Source of the DNA: an uncultured Lachnospiraceae bacterium
GTDB lineage: Bacteria; Bacillota; Clostridia; Lachnospirales; Lachnospiraceae
DNA length: 64,000 bases
Assembly: GCA_948470335.1 (NCBI GenBank)
Contig: CAOKOL010000014.1
Coordinates: forward strand, 16,094-80,093
Reading direction: 5' to 3'
The position numbers and the translations under genes are program-made. A model generated the notes under the pieces. It was not told the origin of the DNA and did not search any database. It saw only the letters and a list, made by a program, of their open reading frames with translations. Below are positions 43,757-53,767 of this stretch, piece by piece (within the stretch, counting starts at the first letter, position 1; each line of letters opens with the position of its first letter).

Positions 43757-45328
43757 ATGAAAGAGAAAAAGGGATTTTTAAAAGTAATTGACAAGAGGGC
43801 CTTTTTTCCACCGGCCATCCTGCTGACGATTGCCACTGTAATCGGTGTTGCGTTTCCGCATACGCTGCAAAAAGCTGTGGATGTGACCTTTGATTTTACT
43901 ACGACGAATTTTGGCTGGTTTTATGCCCTGGGCAGTACTTTTTTAGTCGTGTTCTGCCTTTGGGCGGGATTCAGCAAATATGGAAGGATACGGCTTGGGG
44001 GAAAAGACGCGAAACCGGAAATGTCGTTCGCGAAATGGTTTGCGATTGCACTGACGTCGGGAATTGCCATAGGAGTCGTATTTTATGGAGTCGCGGAGCC
44101 TATGATAAATTTTACCGCGCCGCCGGAGTTTTCAGGATTGGAACCGAGAAGTCCGGAAGCAGCCGAGGCTTCTCTGAAATACGTATTTCTTCACTGGGCG
44201 CTTCATCCCTATGGGATTTATACCGCGGCAGGCCTGTGTCTGGCATTTGTGTTCTGGAATATGAAACGCAAACTGCAGGTGAGTTCCGCGCTGTATCCTT
44301 TGATCGGGGAAAAAGCAGACGGGCAGGCAGTGTCATGGATTAACGCACTGACGATTTTTGCAACGATTGCAGGAATCGGGACATCTCTTGGCTTTGGTGT
44401 TCTGCAGGCTGCGTCCGGTATTAATTATGTCTTTGGAACGGATTTTGACTCCGGCGTCCTGTGGATTGTTATTATCGGGTTCATGGTTTTGATTTACACG
44501 GTGGCTGCCTGTACGGGACTGCATAAAGGGGTCGCTCTGATCAGCAATTTGAATGTCTATGTTTATTTTGTTCTTCTTGCCTGGGGATTTTTATTCGGCG
44601 GGGCCTTATTCATTATTAACAATACGGTTACGGGAGTGGGAAAGTATTTATCTTCTTTTGTGTCCGAATCTATGTATCTGGAACCGGCCATGGCGACGGG
44701 CTGGGTTTCCTCGAACACGATTTTTTATTATGCCTGGTGGATTGCTTTCGCGCCGTTAGTAGGTGTGTTTCTGGTGAAACTGGCGAAAGGGAGGACCATA
44801 AGGGAATTTGTGCTTGTAAATATGATCGCGCCGGTGATTTTTACCTTTTTGTGGTTTGGCGTGTTCGGAAGCTCCGCGATCAGCATGGAACTTGGCGGAA
44901 ACTGCAATATCGTGGCTGACATTGCTTCTTATGGGTCGCCGGTCGCATTGTTCGCTTATCTGAAGAACCTGCCGCTTTCAGGTCTGATGGTGATTTTCGG
45001 ATTTGCCGCAATCGTCTTTTCCTTCGTAACACTTGCGGAAGCGCAGACACTGACAATCGCGGAACTGACCTGTGTGCAGGATGAGGAGGATGAAACGAAA
45101 TCTGAGCGGAATGCCCCTGCTTCCGTGAAAATATTCTGGGGCGTTCTGATGGGACTGATGGCATTTGCCCTTCTTTACAGCGGCGGTGTAAGCGCCATTC
45201 AGACGGCCAGTATTGTCTGCGCATTGCCGATCCTGGCTCTGATGCTGGTGATGGCGGCTTCCTATATAAAAGGAATGAAAAATTATAGAGAGTATGACCA
45301 GACGCTGGAAGACGGAGAAGATTATTAA
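43757..45328 (+). CDS. BCCT-family transporter (betaine/carnitine/choline type)
   Basis: 523 residues from the ATG at 43757 after GAGGAGAGG, with about 12 helices. BCCT signatures are AEPMINFTAPPE and the segment around NTIFYYAWWIAFAPLVGVFLVKLAKGRTIREFV. The aromatic box differs from classical betaine carriers (N and Y where W is common), so the substrate may not be glycine betaine. It lies 17 bp before an MttB-family methyltransferase gene, which implies import of a methylated amine that is then demethylated. Confidence 0.92.
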   Translation: MKEKKGFLKVIDKRAFFPPAILLTIATVIGVAFPHTLQKAVDVTFDFTTTNFGWFYALGSTFLVVFCLWAGFSKYGRIRLGGKDAKPEMSFAKWFAIALTSGIAIGVVFYGVAEPMINFTAPPEFSGLEPRSPEAAEASLKYVFLHWALHPYGIYTAAGLCLAFVFWNMKRKLQVSSALYPLIGEKADGQAVSWINALTIFATIAGIGTSLGFGVLQAASGINYVFGTDFDSGVLWIVIIGFMVLIYTVAACTGLHKGVALISNLNVYVYFVLLAWGFLFGGALFIINNTVTGVGKYLSSFVSESMYLEPAMATGWVSSNTIFYYAWWIAFAPLVGVFLVKLAKGRTIREFVLVNMIAPVIFTFLWFGVFGSSAISMELGGNCNIVADIASYGSPVALFAYLKNLPLSGLMVIFGFAAIVFSFVTLAEAQTLTIAELTCVQDEEDETKSERNAPASVKIFWGVLMGLMAFALLYSGGVSAIQTASIVCALPILALMLVMAASYIKGMKNYREYDQTLEDGEDY

Positions 45329-45345
45329 CAACAGGAGGATATCAT

Positions 45346-46767
45346 ATGTTGACTAATTATAATATCAGGAAAATTCATGAATACAGCATGAAGATTATTG
45401 AAAAGACCGGCATGAAATTCCATCATCGGGATGCCGTGGAAGTTTTAAAGAGCCATGGAATCCGCATGGAAGGGAATGTGGCTCATTTTACCGAGGAACA
45501 ACTGATGTATTGGGTGCGTAAGGCTCCTCATAGCTTTACTCTGTACGGAAGAAACCCGGAGCATACGATGGTGATCGGCGGGGACGTGGTTAACTGCGCG
45601 CCGGCTTACGGTTCCCCGCTGATCGTAAAACAGGACGGCACCCGCTATTCCGCGAAGATGGAGGATTATATTAAATTCACAAAGCTGTACCATAATAATG
45701 ATAATTTTCATGTGAATGGCGGTGTGATCTGTCAGCCCGACGATGTTCCTGTGGAAAGCGCTTCGCTGCTGATGTTTTATGCGGCATACACCCATTCGGA
45801 TAAATGTATGATGACGGGAGCGGGTGACAGGAATCAGATGGAAGCGCTGTTCGAGATGGCAAAAGCTGCTTTTGGGTCAAAGGAAGAACTGATCGCGCAT
45901 CCGAGACTGCTGACCATTGTTAATACGAATACACAGATGCAGCTGGATATTAATATGACGGAGACACTGATGACTTTTGCGGAGTACGGCCAGCCTTTTG
46001 TAGTGGCTTCGGCAGCCATGGCAGGATCCACGGCGCCGGTGACGCTGGCGGCGACCATTGCTCTGACCAATGCGGAGGTGCTCTGCGCGATTGCGCTTGC
46101 TCAGATGGTACGGCCGGGGACGCCTGTTTTGTATGCTTCTCAGTCTACCACATCGGATATGCGCAACGGCGCCATAGCCATCGGCTCGCCGGAAGGAGCG
46201 CTGTGTTATAAATACTGTGCCCGTCTGGCAAAATTCTATGGGCTTCCCTGCCGCGGAGGCGGAGCGTTAAGCGATGCCAAAATCATGAATACCCAGGCCG
46301 GATATGAATCTATGATTACTTATATGGCCTGCTGTCAGAATAAAATCAATTTCATTATTCATTCAGCCGGTATTTTGGACGGATATACCTGCATGTCCTA
46401 TGAGAAATTGATTGCTGATTTCCAGATCATTGATTATGTGAATCGTTATCTGAGAGATATAGAGGTGAATGATGAGACGATTCCGGTGGATCTGATCGAC
46501 GAGATCGGGCATTCCGGCCAGTATCTGACAGAAGAACACACGTTTGAATTTTGCAGAAAAGAACCGCTGACCCCTTTCCTGAGCGTTCGCGGCAATGTGG
46601 AGCATCCGGAAGACCAATTTGAAAGAAACGTGGAAAATATGCTCAAAAAGTCCTGGGAGACTTATCAGAAACCGGAGACAGACGCAGAAGTTTTAAAGAA
46701 AATGAGAGAAGTTCTGATGAGCAGGGGAATAAAAAAAGAATTGCTTGACAGTATAGAACAGGCGTAA
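45346..46767 (+). CDS. MttB-superfamily methyltransferase without pyrrolysine
   Basis: 473 residues, full family length, with no in-frame amber codon, so it belongs to the non-Pyl MttB branch (MtgB, MtcB, MtpB, MtyB relatives). Visible signatures are IHEYSMKIIEKTGMKFHHRDAVEVL, TNAEVLCAIALAQMVRPGTPVLYASQST and GGGALSDAKIMNTQAGYESM. Such proteins move a methyl group from a quaternary amine to a corrinoid protein. The corrinoid and second methyltransferase genes are not in the window. Cotranscribed with the BCCT gene; ribosome site AGGAGG. Confidence 0.88.
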   Translation: MLTNYNIRKIHEYSMKIIEKTGMKFHHRDAVEVLKSHGIRMEGNVAHFTEEQLMYWVRKAPHSFTLYGRNPEHTMVIGGDVVNCAPAYGSPLIVKQDGTRYSAKMEDYIKFTKLYHNNDNFHVNGGVICQPDDVPVESASLLMFYAAYTHSDKCMMTGAGDRNQMEALFEMAKAAFGSKEELIAHPRLLTIVNTNTQMQLDINMTETLMTFAEYGQPFVVASAAMAGSTAPVTLAATIALTNAEVLCAIALAQMVRPGTPVLYASQSTTSDMRNGAIAIGSPEGALCYKYCARLAKFYGLPCRGGGALSDAKIMNTQAGYESMITYMACCQNKINFIIHSAGILDGYTCMSYEKLIADFQIIDYVNRYLRDIEVNDETIPVDLIDEIGHSGQYLTEEHTFEFCRKEPLTPFLSVRGNVEHPEDQFERNVENMLKKSWETYQKPETDAEVLKKMREVLMSRGIKKELLDSIEQA

Positions 46768-46895
46768 AGAGACAACAGTATAACAGCATTTTTTGATCGG
46801 GAAGGACAAAGGCTTTGCTTTCGCCCGGTCGTATCAGAAAGGGTTTCTGCTATGCGGACACCCTTTTTGACGTGTGCTTCCCTCTTAAAATATGA

Positions 46896-46963
46896 TTGAT
46901 TTCTTTTCTGAAAATAGTATAATAGATGTCGGCTGAGTGCATTTTGACAGAATTTCGGTCAAA
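46896..46963 (+). promoter_or_regulatory. Promoter and inverted-repeat operator of the TetR gene
   Basis: TTGATT, 16 bases, then TATAAT at 46918-46923. Just downstream, TTTGAC (46943-46948) and GTCAAA (46958-46963) form an inverted repeat across nine bases, a good candidate for TetR autorepression. It differs from the TATCGCGATA palindromes upstream of the BCCT gene. Confidence 0.55.
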
Positions 46964-46991
46964 TAAAATAAAAGCGGGAAAGCAGATTGGT

Positions 46992-47627
46992 ATGAACAAA
47001 AAACAACAGTTTTTAAATGTGACATATGAAATCCTGAATGAAGAAGGCGTGGCGGGTGTCAGCATCAGACGCCTGGCGAAGGAGGTTGGCTGTACCAGTA
47101 CTGTGATATATCGGTATTTTGATAATGTGGAGCATTTGATTATCATGGCCTCAGTCAGATATCTGGAAAGGTATATTGCGGACTTTAAAAGATATACGAA
47201 AGAAATCAGGAACCCTCTTGAACTGAACCTGACGCTGTGGGAGCGGTTCGTTACGTATGCCCTTGAAAAAGTAGATGTTTTTGAAATGCTTTTTTTCGGA
47301 AAGTACAAGGAAAGCCTTGTTGATATTATATATGAGTATTATGAGCTGTTTTCGGAAAAATTCGAGAATATGGACGGCTTATTGGTCAGCGTCGTTTTTA
47401 ACGGAAATATTCGTGAGCGGGATTACATCATGTATCGAAGAGCCGCAAGTATGGGATATATAGAACTGGACGCGGCGGAAAAACTGTCTTATATGGATGC
47501 GTACATGTTTCACGGACTGCTGATGGAATACAAGTTTTGTAAATTAGAAAAAGAGGAAATAGAGATGAACGCGAAAAAGTTTACGGATATTATCAGAAGC
47601 GTCGTGGAAAAATTCCGGATTCGGTAA
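46992..47627 (+). CDS. TetR/AcrR-family regulator
   Basis: 211 residues from the ATG at 46992; the longer frame starts inside the promoter and is rejected. The N-terminal HTH is QQFLNVTYEILNEEGVAGVSIRRLAKEVGCTSTVIYRYFDNVEHL. The C-terminal domain is helical and not assignable to a ligand. It lies downstream of the BCCT-MttB pair on the same strand with its own promoter and is a candidate local regulator. Confidence 0.88.
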   Translation: MNKKQQFLNVTYEILNEEGVAGVSIRRLAKEVGCTSTVIYRYFDNVEHLIIMASVRYLERYIADFKRYTKEIRNPLELNLTLWERFVTYALEKVDVFEMLFFGKYKESLVDIIYEYYELFSEKFENMDGLLVSVVFNGNIRERDYIMYRRAASMGYIELDAAEKLSYMDAYMFHGLLMEYKFCKLEKEEIEMNAKKFTDIIRSVVEKFRIR

Positions 47628-47739
47628 GCGGGTTTTTAGGATTCCCTATTTTAATTTCAGAGATTTAGGAGTATAATAGACGAAAATGGGGCGGGGTCCG
47701 GCCATGCCCTGAAACTATGTATCATATGGAGGAATCATT

Positions 47740-48603
47740 ATGTTAGTACCGGTAACAGAAATGCTGCAAAAAGCGAGAGCGGGCAAATATGCGGTTGCCC
47801 AGATTAATATCAATAACCTGGAGTGGACAAAATCCGTACTGGCCACCGCACAGGAGCTGAACTCTCCCGTGATCCTGGGTGTATCCGAAGGTGCGGGAAA
47901 ATATATGACAGGCTTTAAGACTGTCGCTGCCATGGTGAAAGCCATGATTGAGGAGATGGGAATCACCGTTCCGGTGGCGCTGCACCTGGATCACGGAACT
48001 TACGAAGGCTGTCTGAAATGCATCGAGGCAGGCTTCTCATCCATTATGTTTGACGGTTCTCATTATCCCATCGCGGAGAATGTGGAGAAAACCCGCGAGC
48101 TGGTAAAGATCTGTAAAGAGAAGGGAATTTCCTTGGAGGCGGAAGTGGGCTCCATCGGCGGCGAAGAAGACGGCGTGGTAGGAATGGGCGAGTGCGCCGA
48201 TCCCAACGAGTGCAAGATGATCGCCGATCTTGGCATCGACATTCTGGCGGCCGGCATCGGCAATATCCACGGACAGTATCCTGAAAACTGGCAGGGATTG
48301 AATTTTGACGTTCTGGCTGCTGTGAACGAGAAGGTAGGCCAGATGCCTCTGGTGCTTCACGGCGGCACGGGCATTCCGGCCGACATGATTCAGAAGGCTA
48401 TTTCCCTGGGCGTCAGCAAGATTAATGTAAATACGGAGTGCCAGTTGTCCTTTGCGGCTGCCACCAGAAAGTATGTGGAGGCGGGCAAAGATCAGCAGGG
48501 CAAGGGTTATGACCCCAGGAAGCTGCTTGCGCCCGGCGCCGAAGCCATCAAAGAAACCGTGAAAGAGAAGATGGAACTGTTCGGCTCCGTGGGAAAAGCC
48601 TGA
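47740..48603 (+). CDS. fba: Class II fructose-1,6-bisphosphate aldolase
   Basis: 287 residues. Zinc ligands are in VALHLDHGTYEG, EAEVGSIGGEEDG, GIGNIHGQY and VLHGGTGIP; the K-x-N-x-(N/D)T phosphate loop is SKINVNTECQ. It splits fructose-1,6-bisphosphate to glyceraldehyde-3-phosphate and dihydroxyacetone phosphate; tagatose-type activity cannot be excluded. A TATAAT box lies about 65 bp upstream and ATGGAGGAA is the ribosome site. Confidence 0.94.
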   Translation: MLVPVTEMLQKARAGKYAVAQININNLEWTKSVLATAQELNSPVILGVSEGAGKYMTGFKTVAAMVKAMIEEMGITVPVALHLDHGTYEGCLKCIEAGFSSIMFDGSHYPIAENVEKTRELVKICKEKGISLEAEVGSIGGEEDGVVGMGECADPNECKMIADLGIDILAAGIGNIHGQYPENWQGLNFDVLAAVNEKVGQMPLVLHGGTGIPADMIQKAISLGVSKINVNTECQLSFAAATRKYVEAGKDQQGKGYDPRKLLAPGAEAIKETVKEKMELFGSVGKA

Positions 48604-48636
48604 ATCCTTTAAAGAAATCCAAAGCGGACGGAAACG

Positions 48637-49434
48637 ATGATGCGACATAAAATCAAATGGATCATTTTACTCCTGCTGGCGGCGGTATTTATATACTCGG
48701 GAGTCCAACTGTACCGGAGCGTGATGGAATATAAGGTGGGAACGGATGAGTATGACATGCTGGCACAGGATGTCTACGCGGATACGCTGCCGCCGGTAGT
48801 TCCGGCGGGCTTTGAACCGGACATGGGCGGACAGGAGGATGAGGAAGAAACGCAGGAACAGGAACAGCAGGATGCGGCTCTTTCCTTTGATATCGGACAT
48901 GAAAAGCTGCGCGAGATCAATAAAGATTATATCGGCTGGATCGCCATGAATGACCAGATCAACTATCCGGTCGTACAGGGTTCCGATAATACCTATTACC
49001 TGACCCATACCTTTTACGGAACGCAGAACAAAGCCGGAACCATCTTTATGGCGGCGGAGAATGAAGAAGGCTGGGATGCTAAAAACATCATTATCTACGG
49101 TCATAATATCAAGAATAATACGATGTTTGCCACACTGATGCAGTATGAGGACCAGGCGTTTTTCGAACAGCACAGATATTTCAGTATTTATACGGAGGAA
49201 GGCGTTTCTGTCTACGGCATTTTCGCCGCATTCCGGACCGGAGAGACCAGCGAAGCCTATCAGTACGGTTTTGCCGATGACGAAGACTTTATGAATTACA
49301 TTGCCCTGATGCAGTCCTGGTCAGTGATCGACACGGGGATGAGTGTGGGAAAGGATGATCAGATCATCACGCTGTCCACCTGCACCAATGTGAATAACGG
49401 CCGCTTTATCGTTCAGGGAAAAAAGATTGAATGA
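48637..49434 (+). CDS. srtB: Class B sortase
   Basis: 265 residues. An N-terminal membrane anchor (about 5-25) and an acidic linker precede the sortase barrel. The catalytic triad is visible: His156 in IYGHNIKNNTMF, Cys249 in TLSTC and Arg256 in NNGRF. It links surface proteins to peptidoglycan or forms pili. No substrate with a clear sorting signal lies in the window. It starts 33 bp after fba, so some readthrough is likely although the functions are unrelated. Confidence 0.92.
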   Translation: MMRHKIKWIILLLLAAVFIYSGVQLYRSVMEYKVGTDEYDMLAQDVYADTLPPVVPAGFEPDMGGQEDEEETQEQEQQDAALSFDIGHEKLREINKDYIGWIAMNDQINYPVVQGSDNTYYLTHTFYGTQNKAGTIFMAAENEEGWDAKNIIIYGHNIKNNTMFATLMQYEDQAFFEQHRYFSIYTEEGVSVYGIFAAFRTGETSEAYQYGFADDEDFMNYIALMQSWSVIDTGMSVGKDDQIITLSTCTNVNNGRFIVQGKKIE

Positions 49435-49448
49435 AATAAAAAAAGTGC

Positions 49449-49493
49449 TTGCATTTATCCGTAAAATGATGTATTTTATTTGATATGGATAAA
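49449..49493 (+). promoter_or_regulatory. Putative glnN promoter with flanking inverted repeat
   Basis: TTGCAT (49449-49454), 17 bases, TATTTT (49472-49477) is a moderate promoter. TTTATCC (49454-49460) and GGATAAA (49487-49493) form an inverted repeat that brackets the -10 box. It may be an operator for nitrogen control. The 160 bp that follow before the ATG can form a GGCG/CGCC hairpin, but no known riboswitch was recognised. Confidence 0.4.
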
Positions 49494-49654
49494 CGAAGAT
49501 GACTGAAAAAACAATGGCGTTCCGATTTTGCAGATTGGGGCGCCATTTCTGTTGCGGAGCATCCGGCAAAACGCGCCGGTACATATTGTCTGCTTCGCGG
49601 CGGCGCATTTTGTCGGATTGTAGGATACTGATTAAAAACAGGGAGGAAGAAGCA

Positions 49655-51772
49655 ATGAGCGAGATGATCAATGCTGCGGAAGTCTTTGGCGAAAACGTGT
49701 TTAACCTGGCTAAGATGAAAGAACGGCTGCCAAAGAAAATTTATACGGAAGTGAAAAATGTAATGGAGAACGGCGGCGAGCTTTCGCTGGAAACGGCGGA
49801 TGTGGTGGCGAAAGCCATGAAAGACTGGGCCGTGTCCAGAGGCGCCACCCATTATACCCACTGGTTCCAGCCGCTGACCGGCATTACGGCGGAAAAACAT
49901 GATTCTTTTATTTCGGCGCCGGACGAAATGGGAAACACGCTTCTGGAATTCTCCGGGAAAGAGCTGATCAAAGGCGAACCGGACGCATCTTCCTTCCCCT
50001 CCGGCGGACTGAGGTCTACTTTTGAAGCCAGAGGCTATACGGTATGGGACTGCACCTCCCCGGCCTTTCTGAAAGAGGACGCCACAGGCGCGATTCTCTG
50101 CATCCCTACGGCATTCTGTTCTTATAAAGGCGAAGCGCTGGATAAAAAGACACCGCTGCTGCGTTCCATGGAAGCGGTCGGCAGACAGGGACTGCGGATT
50201 GTAAAGCTGTTCGGCAACACGGAGGCCACACGGGTTATCCCTTCGGTGGGGCCGGAGCAGGAGTATTTTCTGGTGGATAAGGAAAAATATCTGCAGAGAA
50301 AGGATCTGATCTACGCCGGCCGTACCCTGTTCGGAGCGCCCGCGCCAAAGGGGCAGGAGCTGGAAGATCAGTATTTCGGCGCAATTAGAGAGCGGGTCGG
50401 CGCATATATGAAAGAGCTGAATGTGGAACTGTGGAAGCTGGGAATCACTTCCAAAACACAGCATAATGAGGTGGCGCCCGCCCAGCATGAGATGGCCCCC
50501 ATCTACGGCACGGCCAATATCGCCGTGGACCACAATCAGCTTGTGATGGAAACGATGAAAAAAGTGGCGGGACATCACGGCCTGACCTGCCTGCTTCATG
50601 AGAAACCCTTTGCAGGCGTAAACGGCTCCGGCAAGCATAACAACTGGTCTCTTGGCACGGACAACGGCGTAAATCTGCTGGATCCCGGCGATACGCCTAA
50701 CCAGAACATCCAGTTCCTTCTGGTGCTGGCCTGTATCATCAAAGCCGTGGACATTCATGCGGATCTTCTGCGGCAGTCGGCTTCCGACGTGGGAAATGAC
50801 CACAGACTGGGCGCCAATGAAGCGCCGCCGGCGATTATTTCCGTATTTCTCGGGGATCAGCTTGAGGATGTGGTGCGGCAGTTGGTGGAGACCGGCGAGG
50901 CGGCCAGATGTATTGAGGGCGACCGTCTTGAGGCGGGCGTAAGCTCTCTGCCTACCATCTCAAAGGATGCCACCGACCGGAACAGAACGTCGCCGTTTGC
51001 CTTTACGGGGAATAAATTTGAGTTCCGTATGGTAGGCTCCGACGACTCCATCGCCAGTCCCAATACCACACTGAATGCCATTGTAGCCGAGGCATTCAGC
51101 GAAGCGGCGGATATTCTGGAGGAGGCCGACGACTTTGACATGGCGGTGCATGACCTGATCAAAAAGTATCTGGCAGAGCACCAGAGAATTATTTTCAACG
51201 GCAACGGCTATTCCGACGAATGGGTGAAGGAGGCGGAGCGCAGAGGGCTGCCCAATATCAAATCCATGGTGGAGGCCGTGCCCACGCTGGTGACGGACAA
51301 GGCGGTGGCGCTGTTTGAGAAATTCGGCATTTTCACGAAAGCGGAGCTGGAATCGCGGGCGGAAGTATTGTACGAAATTTATGCGAAGACCATTAATATC
51401 GAAGCGCTTACCATGATCGACATGGCAGGAAAGCAGATTATTCCCGCAGTGGTGTCCTATACCACGGAGCTTGCCTCCTCTCTCAGCGCGGTCAGGGAAG
51501 CCTGCCCTGAAGCTGACGTCAGTGCCCAGAAAGAGATGCTGGTGGAGACTTCCTCTCTGCTGGCCGAGGCGAGAAAAGCATTTACTGCCCTGAAAGCGGC
51601 TGTGGCCGAGGCATCCGGCGCGGAGGAGGGCGAGGCGATGGCCTATGCTTATAAAGATAACGTGGTTCCGGCGATGGAAGCGCTGCGCGCACCGGTTGAC
51701 AGGCTGGAGATGATTGTGGATAAGGAATACTGGCCGATGCCGTCATACGGCGATTTAATGTTTGAAGTGTAA
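49655..51772 (+). CDS. glnN: Glutamine synthetase, type III (GlnN)
   Basis: 705 residues from the ATG at 49655 after GGGAGGAAGAA; the 52-codon upstream extension is rejected. The size and the GSIII-specific segments [44 protein letters not shown] and [19 protein letters not shown] mark type III. A C-terminal helical extension after the catalytic domain is normal for the type. It makes glutamine from glutamate, ammonia and ATP. It is monocistronic, with a strong terminator downstream. Confidence 0.96.
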   Translation: MSEMINAAEVFGENVFNLAKMKERLPKKIYTEVKNVMENGGELSLETADVVAKAMKDWAVSRGATHYTHWFQPLTGITAEKHDSFISAPDEMGNTLLEFSGKELIKGEPDASSFPSGGLRSTFEARGYTVWDCTSPAFLKEDATGAILCIPTAFCSYKGEALDKKTPLLRSMEAVGRQGLRIVKLFGNTEATRVIPSVGPEQEYFLVDKEKYLQRKDLIYAGRTLFGAPAPKGQELEDQYFGAIRERVGAYMKELNVELWKLGITSKTQHNEVAPAQHEMAPIYGTANIAVDHNQLVMETMKKVAGHHGLTCLLHEKPFAGVNGSGKHNNWSLGTDNGVNLLDPGDTPNQNIQFLLVLACIIKAVDIHADLLRQSASDVGNDHRLGANEAPPAIISVFLGDQLEDVVRQLVETGEAARCIEGDRLEAGVSSLPTISKDATDRNRTSPFAFTGNKFEFRMVGSDDSIASPNTTLNAIVAEAFSEAADILEEADDFDMAVHDLIKKYLAEHQRIIFNGNGYSDEWVKEAERRGLPNIKSMVEAVPTLVTDKAVALFEKFGIFTKAELESRAEVLYEIYAKTINIEALTMIDMAGKQIIPAVVSYTTELASSLSAVREACPEADVSAQKEMLVETSSLLAEARKAFTALKAAVAEASGAEEGEAMAYAYKDNVVPAMEALRAPVDRLEMIVDKEYWPMPSYGDLMFEV

Positions 51773-51785
51773 ATCCGGTATTTTG

Positions 51786-51834
51786 ACTAAAAAGATTGAA
51801 CCCGCCTTGGTGAGAGACGGGTTCAGTCTTTTTA
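51786..51834. terminator. Intrinsic terminator after glnN
   Basis: AAAAAGATTGAACCCG pairs with CGGGTTCAGTCTTTTT with one mismatch or wobble. A separate small palindrome, AGAGCTGAAATTCAGCTCT, lies at 51857-51875. The rest of the 286-bp gap to the convergent regulator gene shows nothing else. Confidence 0.85.
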
Positions 51835-52058
51835 ATATATAATAATGAAAAAGGGAGGAGAGCTGAAATTCAGCTCTATATTATGAAAAAAATTAGTTAG
51901 TAAGCATTGGTTGTTTGTTTTGATCTTATGATGATATTATAGATATCAATCATGTCAAGACTATGATGATTCTGTAAAACTTTTTTGAATAAGTTGTGAA
52001 CAGAATTTGAACGGATGGGGGAACTCTGTTTATCGGTTTTTCCCTGAATCGGCGCCGG

Positions 52059-53504
52059 TCAGGCGAAGGATTCCACGAATCGTTCCAGCGTTTCGGCGGT
52101 TTCTTTTGCCGTCAGCGTCAGATTGCTTCCGGGCAGGTGTGTCATCCAGCCGTGGAAAGCGAGGCACAGGTTTGGTTCTCGGATGCGGACAGAGCAGAGT
52201 CCGTTCGACAGAGGGAACTGTCTTGTGGTAAAAAAGCCGATACCCTTTTCTGCGGCTGTGCATATGGCAAGATAGTCGGGGAATGCACCTTCGTTAAAGA
52301 TGTGCCCGGTCACATCGCCGTTACGGATTGCCTCTGCCAGTTGCCGCATCAGCAGGCATCGCTCCTGCACGGAGAAGGGCTTGACGATTTCCACCGGATA
52401 GTCGTCCAGCGTTCCGTCCGTCATAAAACGTTTTACTCCCGCCTCCGAAAAGAAAGTGAAAAAGCGCGGCACAGTCCGGAGCAGAGAAAAGCGTTCTTTT
52501 GCCGCAGACAGAATCTGGGGAAATTCCGGCAGTTCCTGTCTGAGATGGGAGTGTACAAAACTTTCGGAATAAAATCTGCCGAAACAGGGCTGGTCCATCG
52601 CCGTATAGAAACCGTCCGCTCCGGTACATTTCTGGTAGGAACTTAGAATTTCCAACGGATCGTCCGTATACTGGATCAGGCTGTGGCTTCTGTCTGTCAA
52701 AAAGTGAAAATGTCTTCTGTAGCAGGAAATGGAATCCGGATAGCGCAGCAGCAAAGCGCAGGAACCGTCTTCTGACAGACAGACCACACAGTTATGCGTT
52801 ACCATAAAATATGGGAACGGGTCGGTGTAGTGAATGGGAGCGTTGCTGTCATAATAATAATAGGGATGATAATGCTGTCCCGACAGCAGACAGATCGGCA
52901 GAATGCGGCAGAAGCTTTTCAGATTGTGAAGATTAATATCCGCGCCCTGGGCAGACGCCGCATCGAAGCAGATAATCTGACAGATCTCCATGGTTATTTT
53001 ATCATCCAGATAGCGGTGCAGCAGTTCGGTAACCAGAAACGTATCCGAAGGCGGCACGGTCAGTTCCAGCCGGGCATCCGGACGCAGCATTTCCTCGGAG
53101 AGAACCATACGCAGTAAAAACTGTACATTTGTCTCGCCCATAAAAACGGACCGGTCCCTCGCATATTGCTCAAGGTCTATGAGAAGCCTGGTTTCTTCGA
53201 AAGCCGGTGCCGAAAAGTCCAAGCAGGACAGGTTGTAGAACAGCTTGTCGATCATCTCATAGGAGCGGCGCAGGCCCTTTTTTGCAAATTGATCGTCATA
53301 ATAGGAACGCAGCTTTTTTTCTTCTCCCGGAGTCAGGCGCAGATAATAGGTCAGTTCTTCCAGGACATGGTAGGGAAGAACCCTCTGGCCGCTCAGCGCC
53401 TTGGAAAGCTGTGTGCGCTCCACGCCGATGGATCGGGCCAGGGAGGAGACAGTCATTTGTTTGTTTTTCAGCAGTTCGCGTAAATATTCACTGAATAAAA
53501 GCAT
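52059..53504 (-). CDS. XRE-type HTH regulator with large unassigned C-terminal region
   Basis: 481 residues from the ATG at 53504 after AGAGGTGGAACC; the 36-codon longer frame is rejected. A Cro/C1-type HTH occupies about 1-65 (YLRELLKNKQMTVSSLARSIGVERTQLSKALSGQRVL). The remaining 415 residues, rich in Tyr, Phe, Cys and His, match no family I recognise. They may sense a ligand or be a degenerate output domain. An inverted repeat upstream at 53572 is a likely autoregulatory site. Convergent with glnN and divergent from the zinc-ribbon gene. Confidence 0.8.
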   Translation of the reverse strand: MLLFSEYLRELLKNKQMTVSSLARSIGVERTQLSKALSGQRVLPYHVLEELTYYLRLTPGEEKKLRSYYDDQFAKKGLRRSYEMIDKLFYNLSCLDFSAPAFEETRLLIDLEQYARDRSVFMGETNVQFLLRMVLSEEMLRPDARLELTVPPSDTFLVTELLHRYLDDKITMEICQIICFDAASAQGADINLHNLKSFCRILPICLLSGQHYHPYYYYDSNAPIHYTDPFPYFMVTHNCVVCLSEDGSCALLLRYPDSISCYRRHFHFLTDRSHSLIQYTDDPLEILSSYQKCTGADGFYTAMDQPCFGRFYSESFVHSHLRQELPEFPQILSAAKERFSLLRTVPRFFTFFSEAGVKRFMTDGTLDDYPVEIVKPFSVQERCLLMRQLAEAIRNGDVTGHIFNEGAFPDYLAICTAAEKGIGFFTTRQFPLSNGLCSVRIREPNLCLAFHGWMTHLPGSNLTLTAKETAETLERFVESFA

Positions 53505-53571
53505 GGTTCCACCTCTTTTTCCGCAGATTTGTAAAACTGCTTTAACTATAGCACAGAAGCAGTAAAAAATG

Positions 53572-53601
53572 TGTGCGCAAATTTTTGAGAAATTTTGCAC
53601 A
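53572..53601. promoter_or_regulatory. Inverted repeat in the HTH/zinc-ribbon divergent region
   Basis: TGTGCGCAAATTT and AAATTTTGCACA form 12-13-base arms around five bases, with one extra G in the left arm. It is 68 bp upstream of the HTH gene and 167 bp upstream of the divergent gene, so it could control both. A TATAGT -10 candidate for the HTH gene lies between the repeat and the ATG. Confidence 0.5.
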
Positions 53602-53767
53602 GATGTTGTCACACCGCGGGAGCAGGGTATTTCCTATGCCTCTTATTTCGGGAACCGCTTTACAGGGACACATTGTTTTGCTAAAATAAATTGAACTGTA
53701 ACTGATCCATATGATGCGGCGAATTTTCACACAAAGGGAATCCGCGTCAGAAAAGAGGAATAAAAAA

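Noticed and set aside
45346..46767. Possible pyrrolysine-containing trimethylamine methyltransferase
   Set aside because: The gene reads through at full length without an in-frame amber codon, so it belongs to the non-pyrrolysine branch.
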